Assembly: GCF_004353915.1 (NCBI RefSeq) | Contig: NZ_SMRP01000011.1 | Span: 62,001 to 126,000, forward strand | DNA length: 64,000 bases | Direction: 5' to 3' | Source: Paraburkholderia silviterrae | GTDB lineage: Bacteria > Pseudomonadota > Gammaproteobacteria > Burkholderiales > Burkholderiaceae | Shown: positions 1 to 7,437 of the stretch, piece by piece | How positions within the stretch are numbered: position 1 is the first letter of the stretch | How the letters are laid out: each line of letters starts with the position of its first letter | Made by a program: the position numbers and the translations under genes | Notes under the pieces: model-generated | Database searches by the model: none | Told to the model about the DNA's origin: nothing | What the model saw: only the letters and a program-made list of their open reading frames with translations

Positions 1-300
1 CTTCATCCCTTCGGGCGTGAGGCCCGCGGCCTTGCCCATCAGCGTGTGTGCAGCTACACAGTAGTCGCAGCCGGCCACTTCGCTCACCGCGAGCTTGATG
101 GTTTCGATATCGGGCTTGGCGAGCGAGCCGCCGGCCAGCACGGCGTCGACGGCCAGCATCGCGCCCAGCGCTTCGGGGCTGTGCGTGCCAATGGTGGCAT
201 AAGCGTTCGGCACCTTGCCGACGGCCTTGCGGATCTTCGCGAAGATTTCGGCGGCGGCACCTGTGGCGGCTTCGGGGCGAATGGCGGAAAGACGGGACAT
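1..300 (-). CDS. Carboxymuconolactone decarboxylase / AhpD-like protein (3' end outside window)
   Basis: The first 100 residues are visible, beginning MSRLSAIRPEAATG, and the gene runs off the left edge. The helical segment ending in CDYCVAAHTLMGK carries the CxxC plus downstream His pattern of the CMD/AhpD family. These small all-helical proteins act either as disulfide-dependent peroxidase partners or as ring-opening decarboxylases; the CxxC favours the AhpD-like redox type. The ATG at 300 is preceded by TTGAGGAG at a good distance. A promoter-like pair and a perfect palindrome lie just upstream, and an AraC-type regulator is transcribed divergently, so that regulator is the natural candidate controller (inference). 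Confidence 0.8.
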   Translation of the reverse strand, partial: MSRLSAIRPEAATGAAAEIFAKIRKAVGKVPNAYATIGTHSPEALGAMLAVDAVLAGGSLAKPDIETIKLAVSEVAGCDYCVAAHTLMGKAAGLTPEGMK

Positions 301-341
301 GACAAACTCCTCAAGTTGCATTGAACTGGCTGTGTTGCGTA

Positions 342-393
342 GCCATCGTCGATGGCATGAAGCCAGTCTAGCCGCGCAGCCCGGCGCTTTTAA
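342..393 (-). promoter_or_regulatory. Promoter with adjacent 15-bp palindrome upstream of the CMD gene
   Basis: On the minus strand a TTAAAA-like -35 (388-393) and TAGACT -10 (365-370) are separated by exactly 17 bp. Just downstream of the -10, across the expected start site, is GCCATCG-T-CGATGGC (342-356), a perfect 7-bp inverted repeat around one base. A regulator bound there could block transcription of the CMD gene. The match to consensus is 4/6 for each hexamer. Confidence 0.4.
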
Positions 394-413
394 TGCCAGA
401 ATGACGCGACTTC

Positions 414-1379
414 ATGCCCGTTCGTCTCACTCAGATCGCCCAGCCGCCGCCCATGGACATCCTCAGCCGCCTTCTGACGCTCATGCCCGTCGCGGGCCGC
501 CTCGACGTGCGCTGCCATTTCGGCGCGCCGTGGCGCATCGACGAGCCCGCCGCCGACGCGCGCGAGATCCGCTATCACGTGCTGCTGAGCGGCACGGCCA
601 TCGTCGAGGACGCGCACGGCGCGCCCACTGCGCTGCATGCGGGCGACATCGTTCTGTTTCCCTCGGGCGCGCCCCACCTGCTGCACGATGGCAGCGGCGC
701 GCCGCCGGCCGCCGTCGAACGGCGCTTCGAGCAGGGTCACGCGGTCGAAACGAACCTTGCCGAAAGCCACGCTGCGGACGTGCTCTGCGGCCGCTTCCTG
801 CTGCCCGCCGTGCCGCAGCGCCTCTTGCGCGAGAATCTTCCCGCCCGGCTCGTGGTACACAGCGCGAGCGCCGGCGGCAACCCGCCCGAGCGCCTTGTGC
901 GCCTGATCGCGCTGCTGCGCGACGAGGCGCTCGACGCGCAGCCCGGCAGCGAGTCGCTCGTCAACCATCTTTCGGGCGCGCTCTTCGCGCTCACGCTGCG
1001 TTACGCGAGCCGTGCCGATGCGCCGCCGCGCGGCCTGCTCGCGCTCGCTCAGCAACCGCGCCTGCAGCCCGCCATCGACGCCATGTTCGACGCGCCCGGC
1101 AAGCCGTGGACGCTGCCGGAGCTCGCCGCGCTGTGCCATATGTCGCGCGCGACGTTCGTGCGCCACTTCGACGAAGCGATCGGGCGCAGCGCGGCCGACG
1201 TGCTCACCGACATCCGCATGACGCTCGCGGGCCGCATGCTCGCGCAGGGCGCCCAGCCGGTGGCCGAGATCGGCGAATTCGTGGGCTACCAGTCCGATGC
1301 CGCGTTTCAGCGCAGCTTCAAGCGACATGTGGGGATGACGCCCGCGCAATGGCGTGCCGCGGCTCGCGCGGGCGCGTGA
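414..1379 (+). CDS. AraC family transcriptional regulator with cupin sensor domain
   Basis: A 321-residue regulator. The N-terminal half (about residues 15-190) is a cupin-type effector domain with short beta strands (RYHVLLSGTAIVED, LHAGDIVLFPSGAPHLL). The C-terminal 100 residues hold two helix-turn-helix units: the first around LPELAALCHMSRATFVRHF and the second around VAEIGEFVGYQSDAAFQRSF, ending in the usual GMTPAQWR. Start at 414 is the first ATG; an alternative ATG at 453 (MDILSRLL) would remove 13 residues and fits the domain boundary equally well. It is divergent from the CMD gene and probably controls it. The effector cannot be told from sequence. Confidence 0.85.
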   Translation: MPVRLTQIAQPPPMDILSRLLTLMPVAGRLDVRCHFGAPWRIDEPAADAREIRYHVLLSGTAIVEDAHGAPTALHAGDIVLFPSGAPHLLHDGSGAPPAAVERRFEQGHAVETNLAESHAADVLCGRFLLPAVPQRLLRENLPARLVVHSASAGGNPPERLVRLIALLRDEALDAQPGSESLVNHLSGALFALTLRYASRADAPPRGLLALAQQPRLQPAIDAMFDAPGKPWTLPELAALCHMSRATFVRHFDEAIGRSAADVLTDIRMTLAGRMLAQGAQPVAEIGEFVGYQSDAAFQRSFKRHVGMTPAQWRAAARAGA

Positions 1380-1384
1380 GTGCA

Positions 1385-1573
1385 GCGAGTGCCTTGGCTG
1401 CTGCGACTGCCGTGGCTGCCGTGAGTGCCGTGAGTGCCGTGAGTGCCGTGAGTGCCGTGGGTGCCGTGGGTGCCGTGGGTGCCGTGGGTGCCGTGGGTGC
1501 CGTGGGTGCCGTGAGTACCGCGAGTGCTGCGAGCGCTGCGAGTGCCGTGACTGCCGCGACCGCCCTGGCTGCG
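1385..1573. repeat. 9-bp tandem repeat array, 21 units
   Basis: The array starts 6 bp after the AraC stop codon. Its core (1421-1510) is four perfect GTGAGTGCC units followed by six perfect GTGGGTGCC units; degenerate units of the same 9-bp period flank it to 1385 and 1573. It lies in the convergent gap between the AraC gene and the efflux lipoprotein gene. It behaves as an intergenic minisatellite and would be a variable-number locus between strains. Read as protein it gives low-complexity Ala-Val-Ser/Gly or Cys-Arg-Gly strings, which I do not regard as coding. Confidence 0.85.
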
Positions 1574-1600
1574 TGATCGTTCGCGAAGCAGCGCGTATGT

Positions 1601-3091
1601 TCATCCGCCTTGCGCCTCGCTCATGGCGGGCGTGCCGGCGCCGGCCGCGACCACATCGCCGCTTTCGCTCCAGCCGCCGCCCAACGAGCGATAGAGCGCC
1701 ACCGCCGCGAGCGCGCGCTCGCGCTTGGCGTTGTTGAGCAGATCAGCGTCGGCAAGCCAGGTCTGTTGCGCGCTCAGCACGTCGAGAAAGTCGGCCGCGC
1801 CGCCCTTGTATAGCTGGTTGGCGAGCTTGAGCGCCTGTTCGGACGACGTCACGGCGTCGCGCAACTGCTGGGTCTCGCCCGCCGTGCTCACGAGGTCGCT
1901 GCGGCTGTCTTCCACTTCGCGCAGCGCCTGCAACATCGTCTGCTGCAAGTTCAGTTGCGACTCGCGCATGCGGCTCTCGCTCTGCTCGATATCGGCCGTG
2001 ATGCGGCCCGCGTTGAAGATCGGGCTCGTCGCGCTGAGCGCCGCGCTGAAGAGGTTGTCGGTGAGCGTGGGCAGGCCCAGATACGACGATGCGAGCACAC
2101 CGTCCGTGAGATTGAGCGAGAACTTCGGATAGCGCTCCGCGCGCGCGACGCCCACTTCCGCCGCGCGCTGCTGCACGGTCGCGTAAGCGGCCTGCACGTC
2201 GGGGCGGCGCAACAGGGCCTCCGAAGGCAGCCATTGCGGCACGCCCGCGGGCGCCGCCGGAATGGGCGCGGGCGCAGCCAGCGCGAGCTGCGCGACCGAC
2301 TCGGGCGTGCGCCCCGTATACACCGCGATGAGGTTCAATTGATGGTCGATGCTCGCCTGCGCGCGCGGAATGCGCGCCTGCAACTCGCTCAACTGAGTTT
2401 GCGCACGCGTTACGTCGAGCTGAGTCGAAAGGCCATACTTCAAGCGGTCTTGAGTCAACTGCAATGTGCGCTGCCTGATCGATACGTTGTCCTGCAGAAT
2501 CTTCAGTTCGGCTTGTGCCCAGCGCAGATCCACGTAGGCCGATGCAGTATCCGCCGCCAGTGCGAGCCGCACCGCGTCGAGCGCATGTTGCTGGCCCACC
2601 AGGTTCGCCTGTGCCGCGAGCAGGTCCAGACGCTCGCCGCCGAACACGTCCGGCGCCCAGCTCAGCGTCACACCGGCGCCCGCCTCTTTCACGTAGCCGA
2701 GCGGCGGCGGCGTGTTCTGCCGCTCGTAGGCGCCGTGCGCCGTGAAGTCCAGTTGCGGCAGCAGCGCGGCGTGCTTCTGCGTCGTGATCGATTGCGCCTG
2801 CTTCACACGCTCGGCCGCCGCCTGCAAGTCGAGATTGCCGCTCAGCACGCTCGAGAGCAGCGCATCGAGTGTCGGGTCGTCGAACTGGGCCCACCACGCG
2901 CGCGCATCGACGGCGTCCTGCGGCGCGTCGATGCGCCAGGCGGCGGGAGCCGTCGCGTGCACGGCGGAAGGCAGATCGGCGTGCTGCGCGGGCTGCACGG
3001 CGCAGGCGGCAAGCACGGCCGCGACGAGAGCCGCGAGCCCCACGCGCGCGAGGCGCTGTGGCTTCGAGTGGGAATGGCCTCGCAATTGCAT
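1601..3091 (-). CDS. NodT-type outer-membrane efflux lipoprotein (TolC/OprM family)
   Basis: A 496-residue outer-membrane channel protein. The start chosen (ATG at 3091, MQLRGHSHSK) gives a lipoprotein signal peptide with lipobox LAAC and lipidated Cys at residue 30; a TTGAGG Shine-Dalgarno precedes it. Two structural repeats of the outer membrane efflux family follow, for instance LDALLSSVLSGNLDLQAA and LLRRPDVQAAYATVQ, with the family's ending LYKGGAADFLDVLSAQQ. It forms the trimeric outer-membrane duct of a tripartite pump. It lies 16 nt after the EmrB-like gene in the same operon, so it serves the EmrAB-type pump here. The longer frame upstream (to 3172) overlaps the EmrB-like gene and is unlikely to be used. 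Confidence 0.88.
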   Translation of the reverse strand: MQLRGHSHSKPQRLARVGLAALVAAVLAACAVQPAQHADLPSAVHATAPAAWRIDAPQDAVDARAWWAQFDDPTLDALLSSVLSGNLDLQAAAERVKQAQSITTQKHAALLPQLDFTAHGAYERQNTPPPLGYVKEAGAGVTLSWAPDVFGGERLDLLAAQANLVGQQHALDAVRLALAADTASAYVDLRWAQAELKILQDNVSIRQRTLQLTQDRLKYGLSTQLDVTRAQTQLSELQARIPRAQASIDHQLNLIAVYTGRTPESVAQLALAAPAPIPAAPAGVPQWLPSEALLRRPDVQAAYATVQQRAAEVGVARAERYPKFSLNLTDGVLASSYLGLPTLTDNLFSAALSATSPIFNAGRITADIEQSESRMRESQLNLQQTMLQALREVEDSRSDLVSTAGETQQLRDAVTSSEQALKLANQLYKGGAADFLDVLSAQQTWLADADLLNNAKRERALAAVALYRSLGGGWSESGDVVAAGAGTPAMSEAQGG

Positions 3092-3107
3092 AGGAAACCT
3101 CAAGGAC

Positions 3108-4754
3108 TCAATGGGCATCGGGCGGCGGTGTGTTGTGGACAGGCTGCGAGAACGCCACACAGGCAATGGCAACCACGAAGCACAGCGAGAGCACGAAGAA
3201 CGTATCGGAGAACGTCATCACGAGCGCCTCGCGCAGCACGAGCGCATGCAGTTGCGCGAGGCCCGCTTGCGCCGCATCGAGCGTGTTGCCTGCAATAGCG
3301 GACCAGTGGTTCGTGCTCCCGGCGAGCAAGCTCTCGACTTGCGGCGCGCCGTGCACGACACGCTCATTGAGCCGCAGATAGTGAAAGTTGAGCCGGTCGT
3401 TGAGCATGGTCGCGCTCACCGCAATGCCGATCGCGCCGCCCAGGTTGCGCATCAGGTTGAAGAGACCGCTTGCCGACTTGAGCCGCGAAGGCGGCAGTGA
3501 GCCGAGCGACATGGTGACAATAGGCGGAATCGCGAACTGCTGGCCCACGCCGCGCAGCGCCTGGGGCAGCAGGAATTGCTGCCAGCCCCAGTCGTGCGTG
3601 AGCGGCACGTACAGATAGCAGCCAAGGCCGAAGCAAACGAGGCCGAACAGCATCAACGCCCGCATGCTGAAGAAGCGCGTGGCGTATGCATAGGCACCGA
3701 GCGCGAGCATCTGGAACACGCCCACCGAAAGCAGCGAAAGCCCGATCTGCAGCGAGCTGAAGCCACGCACCTCGGCAAGAAAGAGCGGCGTGAGGAACAC
3801 CGCCACGAAGATGCCGATGCCCGTGACGAACGAGAGCACGCTGCCGATGCCGAAGTTGCGCACCGCGAGCGCGCGCAGGTCGACGACGGGCTCCTTCGCG
3901 GTGAGCGCATGCACGATGAAGAGAAAGCCGCAGATTGCCGAGACCCATGCGCAGGCCACGATGGTGTCGTCGCCGAACCAGTTCTTGCGCGGCCCTTCTT
4001 CGAGCACGTATTCGAGGCAGCCGAGAAAGGCGCACATCAGCGCGATGCCGATATAGTCGCCGCGCTTGATGAGCGCGAGATCGGGCTCGTCGATATGCAC
4101 GTACTTCGGCACGAGCGCGGCCACGGCGATGCCCGGCACAAGGTTCAGATAGAACAGCCAGTGCCACGACCATTGGTCGGTGATCCAGCCGCCTATCACG
4201 GGGCCGAGCGTGGGCGCGAGCGAGGCGAGCGCGCCGATGGTCGTGGAGGCCACGATCCGCTGCTTGCCCGGAAAGAGCACGAAGGCGGTGGTGAACACGG
4301 TGGGGATCATCGCCGCGCCCAGCGCGCCTTGCAGGGCGCGAAACGTGATCATCGAGTCGATATCCCAGGCAAGGCCGCACAGCATGCTCGTCACCGTGAA
4401 GCCCACCGCCGAGGCCACGAAGAGCCAGCGCGTGGAGAACACTTTCGAGAGCCAGCCGGACATCGGAATCACCATGATTTCGGCGATCAGATACGCTGTC
4501 TGCACCCAGGACAGCTCGTCCTGGCTCGCGGAGAGCCCGCCGCCGATGTCACGCAACGAGGAAGCGACGATCTGGATGTCGAGCGTGGCCATGAAAAAAC
4601 CGATGCACATCAACGCGAAGGCGAAGGCGCGCTGCGCCATGGGCTGCTCGTGCGGCGCGAGCTTGTGGTGCGCTGCGTGTGCTTCGGGGGCCTGGTGTGC
4701 CTCGTGCCCCGCCCGCACGGGCCGTACTTCTATGGCGGAAGTCGTATCGCTCAT
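3108..4754 (-). CDS. DHA2 family drug:H+ antiporter, 14-TM (EmrB-like)
   Basis: A 548-residue inner-membrane MFS exporter of the DHA2/EmrB type. The first membrane helix carries the family motif in the form ATLDIQIVASSL, followed by LSWVQTAYLIAEIMVIPMSG (helix 2) and GPVIGGWITDQWSWHWLFYL (antiporter motif C and helix 6). About 14 hydrophobic segments can be counted. The cytoplasmic N-terminus is unusually His-rich (residues 15-40, HEAHQAPEAHAAHHK), which could bind metal, though nothing else shows that. It lies between the HlyD-like and outer-membrane genes on one strand with short gaps, making a complete EmrAB-TolC-type pump. Substrates are not predictable. Confidence 0.9.
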   Translation of the reverse strand: MSDTTSAIEVRPVRAGHEAHQAPEAHAAHHKLAPHEQPMAQRAFAFALMCIGFFMATLDIQIVASSLRDIGGGLSASQDELSWVQTAYLIAEIMVIPMSGWLSKVFSTRWLFVASAVGFTVTSMLCGLAWDIDSMITFRALQGALGAAMIPTVFTTAFVLFPGKQRIVASTTIGALASLAPTLGPVIGGWITDQWSWHWLFYLNLVPGIAVAALVPKYVHIDEPDLALIKRGDYIGIALMCAFLGCLEYVLEEGPRKNWFGDDTIVACAWVSAICGFLFIVHALTAKEPVVDLRALAVRNFGIGSVLSFVTGIGIFVAVFLTPLFLAEVRGFSSLQIGLSLLSVGVFQMLALGAYAYATRFFSMRALMLFGLVCFGLGCYLYVPLTHDWGWQQFLLPQALRGVGQQFAIPPIVTMSLGSLPPSRLKSASGLFNLMRNLGGAIGIAVSATMLNDRLNFHYLRLNERVVHGAPQVESLLAGSTNHWSAIAGNTLDAAQAGLAQLHALVLREALVMTFSDTFFVLSLCFVVAIACVAFSQPVHNTPPPDAH

Positions 4755-4783
4755 GTCGTGCCACCCTGTTTCAATGCACGGCG

Positions 4784-5878
4784 TCAGTCCACGGCGGCGG
4801 CGGTTTGCCCGCCATCGCGCAGATGCACCGTTACCGTGGCGGAAAGGCCGGGCCGCAGCACGCCCTCCATGCCTTGCGGCACCTTCACGCGAATGCGCAC
4901 CGGCACGCGCTGCACGATCTTCGTGAAGTTGCCCGTGGCGTTCTCGGGCGGCAGCACGCTGAAGGTCGCGCCCGTGGCGGGCGCAAGGCTCTCCACCGTG
5001 CCATGCAGCGTTGTGCTTGCGGCGTCGAGCATGACGTCGGCGTGGTCTCCTGCATGCATCTTCTTGAGTTGGTCTTCCTTGAAGTTCGCGTCCACCCAGA
5101 GATCGGCCGCGGGCACCACCGTGAAGAGCGGCGCGCCCACGTTCGCGAGCATGCCCACGCGCGCAGTGCGGTTGCCGATGTACCCGTCCACCGGTGCGCG
5201 GATCGTCGTGTATTCCACGTTGAGCGCGGCGAGGCGCCGGTTCGCCTCGGCCGTTCCCACGCGTGCCTGCGCGTTGGCGATCTGCGCGGCAAGCACGTCG
5301 AGCTGGCGCTGCGCGGCCACCACCGACGCGCCGCTCCGGGCCACGGAGGCCTGCGCCTTCGCGTAATCGGCATCGGCGCGCTCGACGAGCTGGTTCGACA
5401 CCGCGTCGTCTTTCACAAGCGCGCGATAGCGCGTCTGATCCTGCGCGCTGCGCGTGAGCTCGGCGTCCGAGGCGCGCACTTCGGCCTGGTGCTGGCCGAT
5501 CACCGCGGCCTGCAGCGTGCGCTGCGCTTCCAGCTCCGCCACCGCGGCGCGCGCGCTCGCGAGCTCGGCGTCGGCCTGTGCGAGCTTCGCGTCATAGTCG
5601 CGTGGGTCGAGCCGCATGAGCACCTGGTTCGCCCGCACGCGCTGGTTGTCCTGCACGAGGATCTCGGCGACGAAGCCGCTCACGCGCGGCGCCATCACCG
5701 TGACGTTGCCGCCCACGTAGGCGTCGTCGGTGGTCTGTATGAAGCGCAGCACGAAAAACCAGTAGCCGCCCGCCACCGCGAGCACGAGCGCCACCGCGCC
5801 GAGCGCGAGCGGCATCCACGGCAGACCCGCGCGCTCGCGCCGCGCCGCAACCGGGGCGGGAGTGGAAGGACTCGACAT
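4784..5878 (-). CDS. HlyD/EmrA family membrane-fusion (periplasmic adaptor) protein
   Basis: A 364-residue adaptor for the tripartite efflux pump. The start is taken at the ATG at 5878 (MSSPSTPAPV), which has AGGTGA upstream; a longer open frame to 6049 runs through the promoter and is rejected. One transmembrane helix (about residues 20-42, ALGAVALVLAVAGGYWFFVL) is followed by the biotinyl-lipoyl-like half TTDDAYVGGNVTVMAPRVSG, a long alpha-helical coiled coil (about 95-205) and the second lipoyl half TTIRAPVDGYIGNR, then a beta-barrel region. This is EmrA layout. It is the first gene of the pump operon. Confidence 0.9.
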   Translation of the reverse strand: MSSPSTPAPVAARRERAGLPWMPLALGAVALVLAVAGGYWFFVLRFIQTTDDAYVGGNVTVMAPRVSGFVAEILVQDNQRVRANQVLMRLDPRDYDAKLAQADAELASARAAVAELEAQRTLQAAVIGQHQAEVRASDAELTRSAQDQTRYRALVKDDAVSNQLVERADADYAKAQASVARSGASVVAAQRQLDVLAAQIANAQARVGTAEANRRLAALNVEYTTIRAPVDGYIGNRTARVGMLANVGAPLFTVVPAADLWVDANFKEDQLKKMHAGDHADVMLDAASTTLHGTVESLAPATGATFSVLPPENATGNFTKIVQRVPVRIRVKVPQGMEGVLRPGLSATVTVHLRDGGQTAAAVD

Positions 5879-5889
5879 GACGTTCACCT

Positions 5890-6049
5890 GTGCATATGCA
5901 CTTTCGAAGTTGAAAAAGCCGCCGTGCGATTGAAGCCGGTCATTGGAGAAACATCGGGGCGCTTCAGACGGCGCGCGCTGCGCAGCAACAGACGCCGCGC
6001 GCGTAAGCGTGCATATGCACAGATTAGACGATGCGGCGCTCCGAAACAA
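5890..6049 (-). promoter_or_regulatory. Efflux operon promoter with two identical 12-bp palindromic operators
   Basis: On the minus strand TTGTTT (6044-6049) and TAATCT (6021-6026) are spaced by 17 bp. The perfect palindrome GTGCATATGCAC follows immediately at 6009-6020, over the expected start site. An identical copy lies at 5890-5901, just upstream of the HlyD start codon and overlapping the region of its ribosome-binding site. Two exact 12-bp copies 119 bp apart are very unlikely by chance. They look like paired operators for a dimeric repressor, possibly with DNA looping. The regulator is unknown; the LysR gene upstream is one candidate, although the site is not a typical T-N11-A LysR box. 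Confidence 0.6.
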
Positions 6050-6117
6050 CCGTCGCGCGCGGCATCACTTTATGACCGCGCCGACAACAATCGCCCCTGC
6101 CTGGGACCGCTTTGCCT

Positions 6118-7038
6118 TCAGTTTCCTTGCTGTGCCGCCTGGGCTGCGCCGCCAAAAAACTCGGTGGCGTGGTCAATGAAGGCGCGCACCTTCGCGGGCA
6201 GCAGCGTGCGCGACGCGTAGGCGATGCGAAGCTCGATCTGTGCGTCGACGATGGGAAAGTCGTCGAGCAGCGTGACGAGCCGCCCCGTCTCCAGTTCGCG
6301 CTGCACGAGCGGGAGCGGCAGGATGCCGATGCCGAAGCCTTCGAGCACCATCGCGCAGTTGAAGTCGGGATTGTTCGAGGCGATGTCGTACTTCATGCGC
6401 ACGGTCACGTCCTCGTCGCCCGCGCGGAATGTGAGCGACGGCTTGCGCAGCGAAGGCGGCATGGGCACGAACACGTGCGATTCGAGATCGGCGGGATGCC
6501 GCGGCGTCGAGGTTGCCGCGAGGTACGCGGGCGTCGTGGCGAGCGCGAGCGGGATGCGGTCGAGCAACTTGGTGACCGTGCCGTCGTTGTTGAGCATGAA
6601 CGGCAGCACGAGCCCCAGGTCGAAGCCGTCCGCGACCAGATCGACGGGACGCTCGGTCAACGTCACGTCGAGCGTCACCTTCGGATACGCACGCTTGAAG
6701 CTGGCAATGAGCGGCACGAGCCGGTTCACCGCCGCCGTAGTGTGCGCAACGAGACGCAGCACGCCGCTGGGCTCGCGCGTCTGCTCGGTCGCGCCGGCCT
6801 CCAGCGCGTCCAGGTCGTCGAGCACGCGGCAGCAGCCGTCGTAGAAGCGCTCGGCGGCTTCAGTCAGCGAGACCGCGCGCGTGGTGCGATGAAAGAGCCG
6901 GCTGCCAAGGCGCTTTTCAAGCCGCGCGATCGCGCGCGAGACGACGGGCGTGGCAAGCCCGTGCATGTCCGCGGCGCGCGTGAAGCTGCGCGCCTCGACC
7001 ACGGAACGAAAGATCCGCAGGGTGTCGATATAGTCCAT
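6118..7038 (-). CDS. LysR family transcriptional regulator
   Basis: A 306-residue LTTR. The N-terminal winged helix-turn-helix is intact (DTLRIFRSVVEARSFTRAAD, then ATPVVSRAIARLEKRLGSRL and LFHRTTRAVSLTEAA). The effector domain occupies about residues 90-295 and resembles the CrgA/DsdC-like clade common in Burkholderiales. The gene reads in the same direction as the downstream efflux operon and ends about 240 bp before it, with a separate promoter between them. Most LysR regulators are divergent from their targets, so its target could instead be elsewhere. Confidence 0.9.
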   Translation of the reverse strand: MDYIDTLRIFRSVVEARSFTRAADMHGLATPVVSRAIARLEKRLGSRLFHRTTRAVSLTEAAERFYDGCCRVLDDLDALEAGATEQTREPSGVLRLVAHTTAAVNRLVPLIASFKRAYPKVTLDVTLTERPVDLVADGFDLGLVLPFMLNNDGTVTKLLDRIPLALATTPAYLAATSTPRHPADLESHVFVPMPPSLRKPSLTFRAGDEDVTVRMKYDIASNNPDFNCAMVLEGFGIGILPLPLVQRELETGRLVTLLDDFPIVDAQIELRIAYASRTLLPAKVRAFIDHATEFFGGAAQAAQQGN

Positions 7039-7123
7039 GGCGATTGCGCCAATGATGGCGAATGGAATTAGATTCAGTGCAGTAGCTAGAAGCCACCTGT
7101 GAAAACGGCAGGAGCCGGCCGCG

Positions 7124-7426
7124 TCAAGGTGCGGGTGCGCCGAAAACCTCCGCGCAGAATCCGCGACCGTCCTCGGAAAGGCTTGCGCTGCCGGTGCCGT
7201 CCTCGGCGAGCGTCGTCACCGCGAGGCCGCCGTCCACGAGCGCCGTGAGATGGCGGCGCAGGCCGCTCATCGGCACGCCCGCCTGTTTCGAGAGCTTCGC
7301 GAGCGACCACGCGCGCCCCGGTGTTTCGCATTGCGCGCGCCAGAGCTGCTCGAGTATGGCCACCAGCGCCGGATCGATTTCGTCGCCGTTTTCCTCGCCG
7401 TCGTGCCGATCGTTTTCATTGTTCAT
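7124..7426 (-). CDS. Small winged-helix DNA-binding protein
   Basis: A 100-residue protein beginning MNNENDRHDG after a good GGAGA site, 11 nt downstream of the MocR-type gene, so the two are probably cotranscribed. An acidic N-terminus (residues 1-18) is followed by an ArsR/MarR-like winged helix: a helix at VAILEQLWRAQ, the HTH SLAKLSKQAGVPMSGLRRHL, and a wing with GGLAVTTLAEDGTGSASLSE. No effector domain or metal-binding Cys pattern is seen. It may be a helper or antagonist of the adjacent MocR regulator (inference). I do not recognise a named family. Confidence 0.7.
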   Translation of the reverse strand: MNNENDRHDGEENGDEIDPALVAILEQLWRAQCETPGRAWSLAKLSKQAGVPMSGLRRHLTALVDGGLAVTTLAEDGTGSASLSEDGRGFCAEVFGAPAP

Positions 7427-7437
7427 CGTAGGTCTCC

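Noticed and set aside
390-1604. Long minus-strand open frame over the AraC gene and the repeat
   Set aside because: It is antisense to a clear AraC regulator; its His/Arg-rich repeats come from the minisatellite.
1354-1737. Cys/Arg/Gly-rich repeat protein (CRECRECRGCRGC) that looks metallothionein-like
   Set aside because: It is the 9-bp minisatellite read in one frame and continues into the antisense of the efflux lipoprotein gene; there is no start signal.
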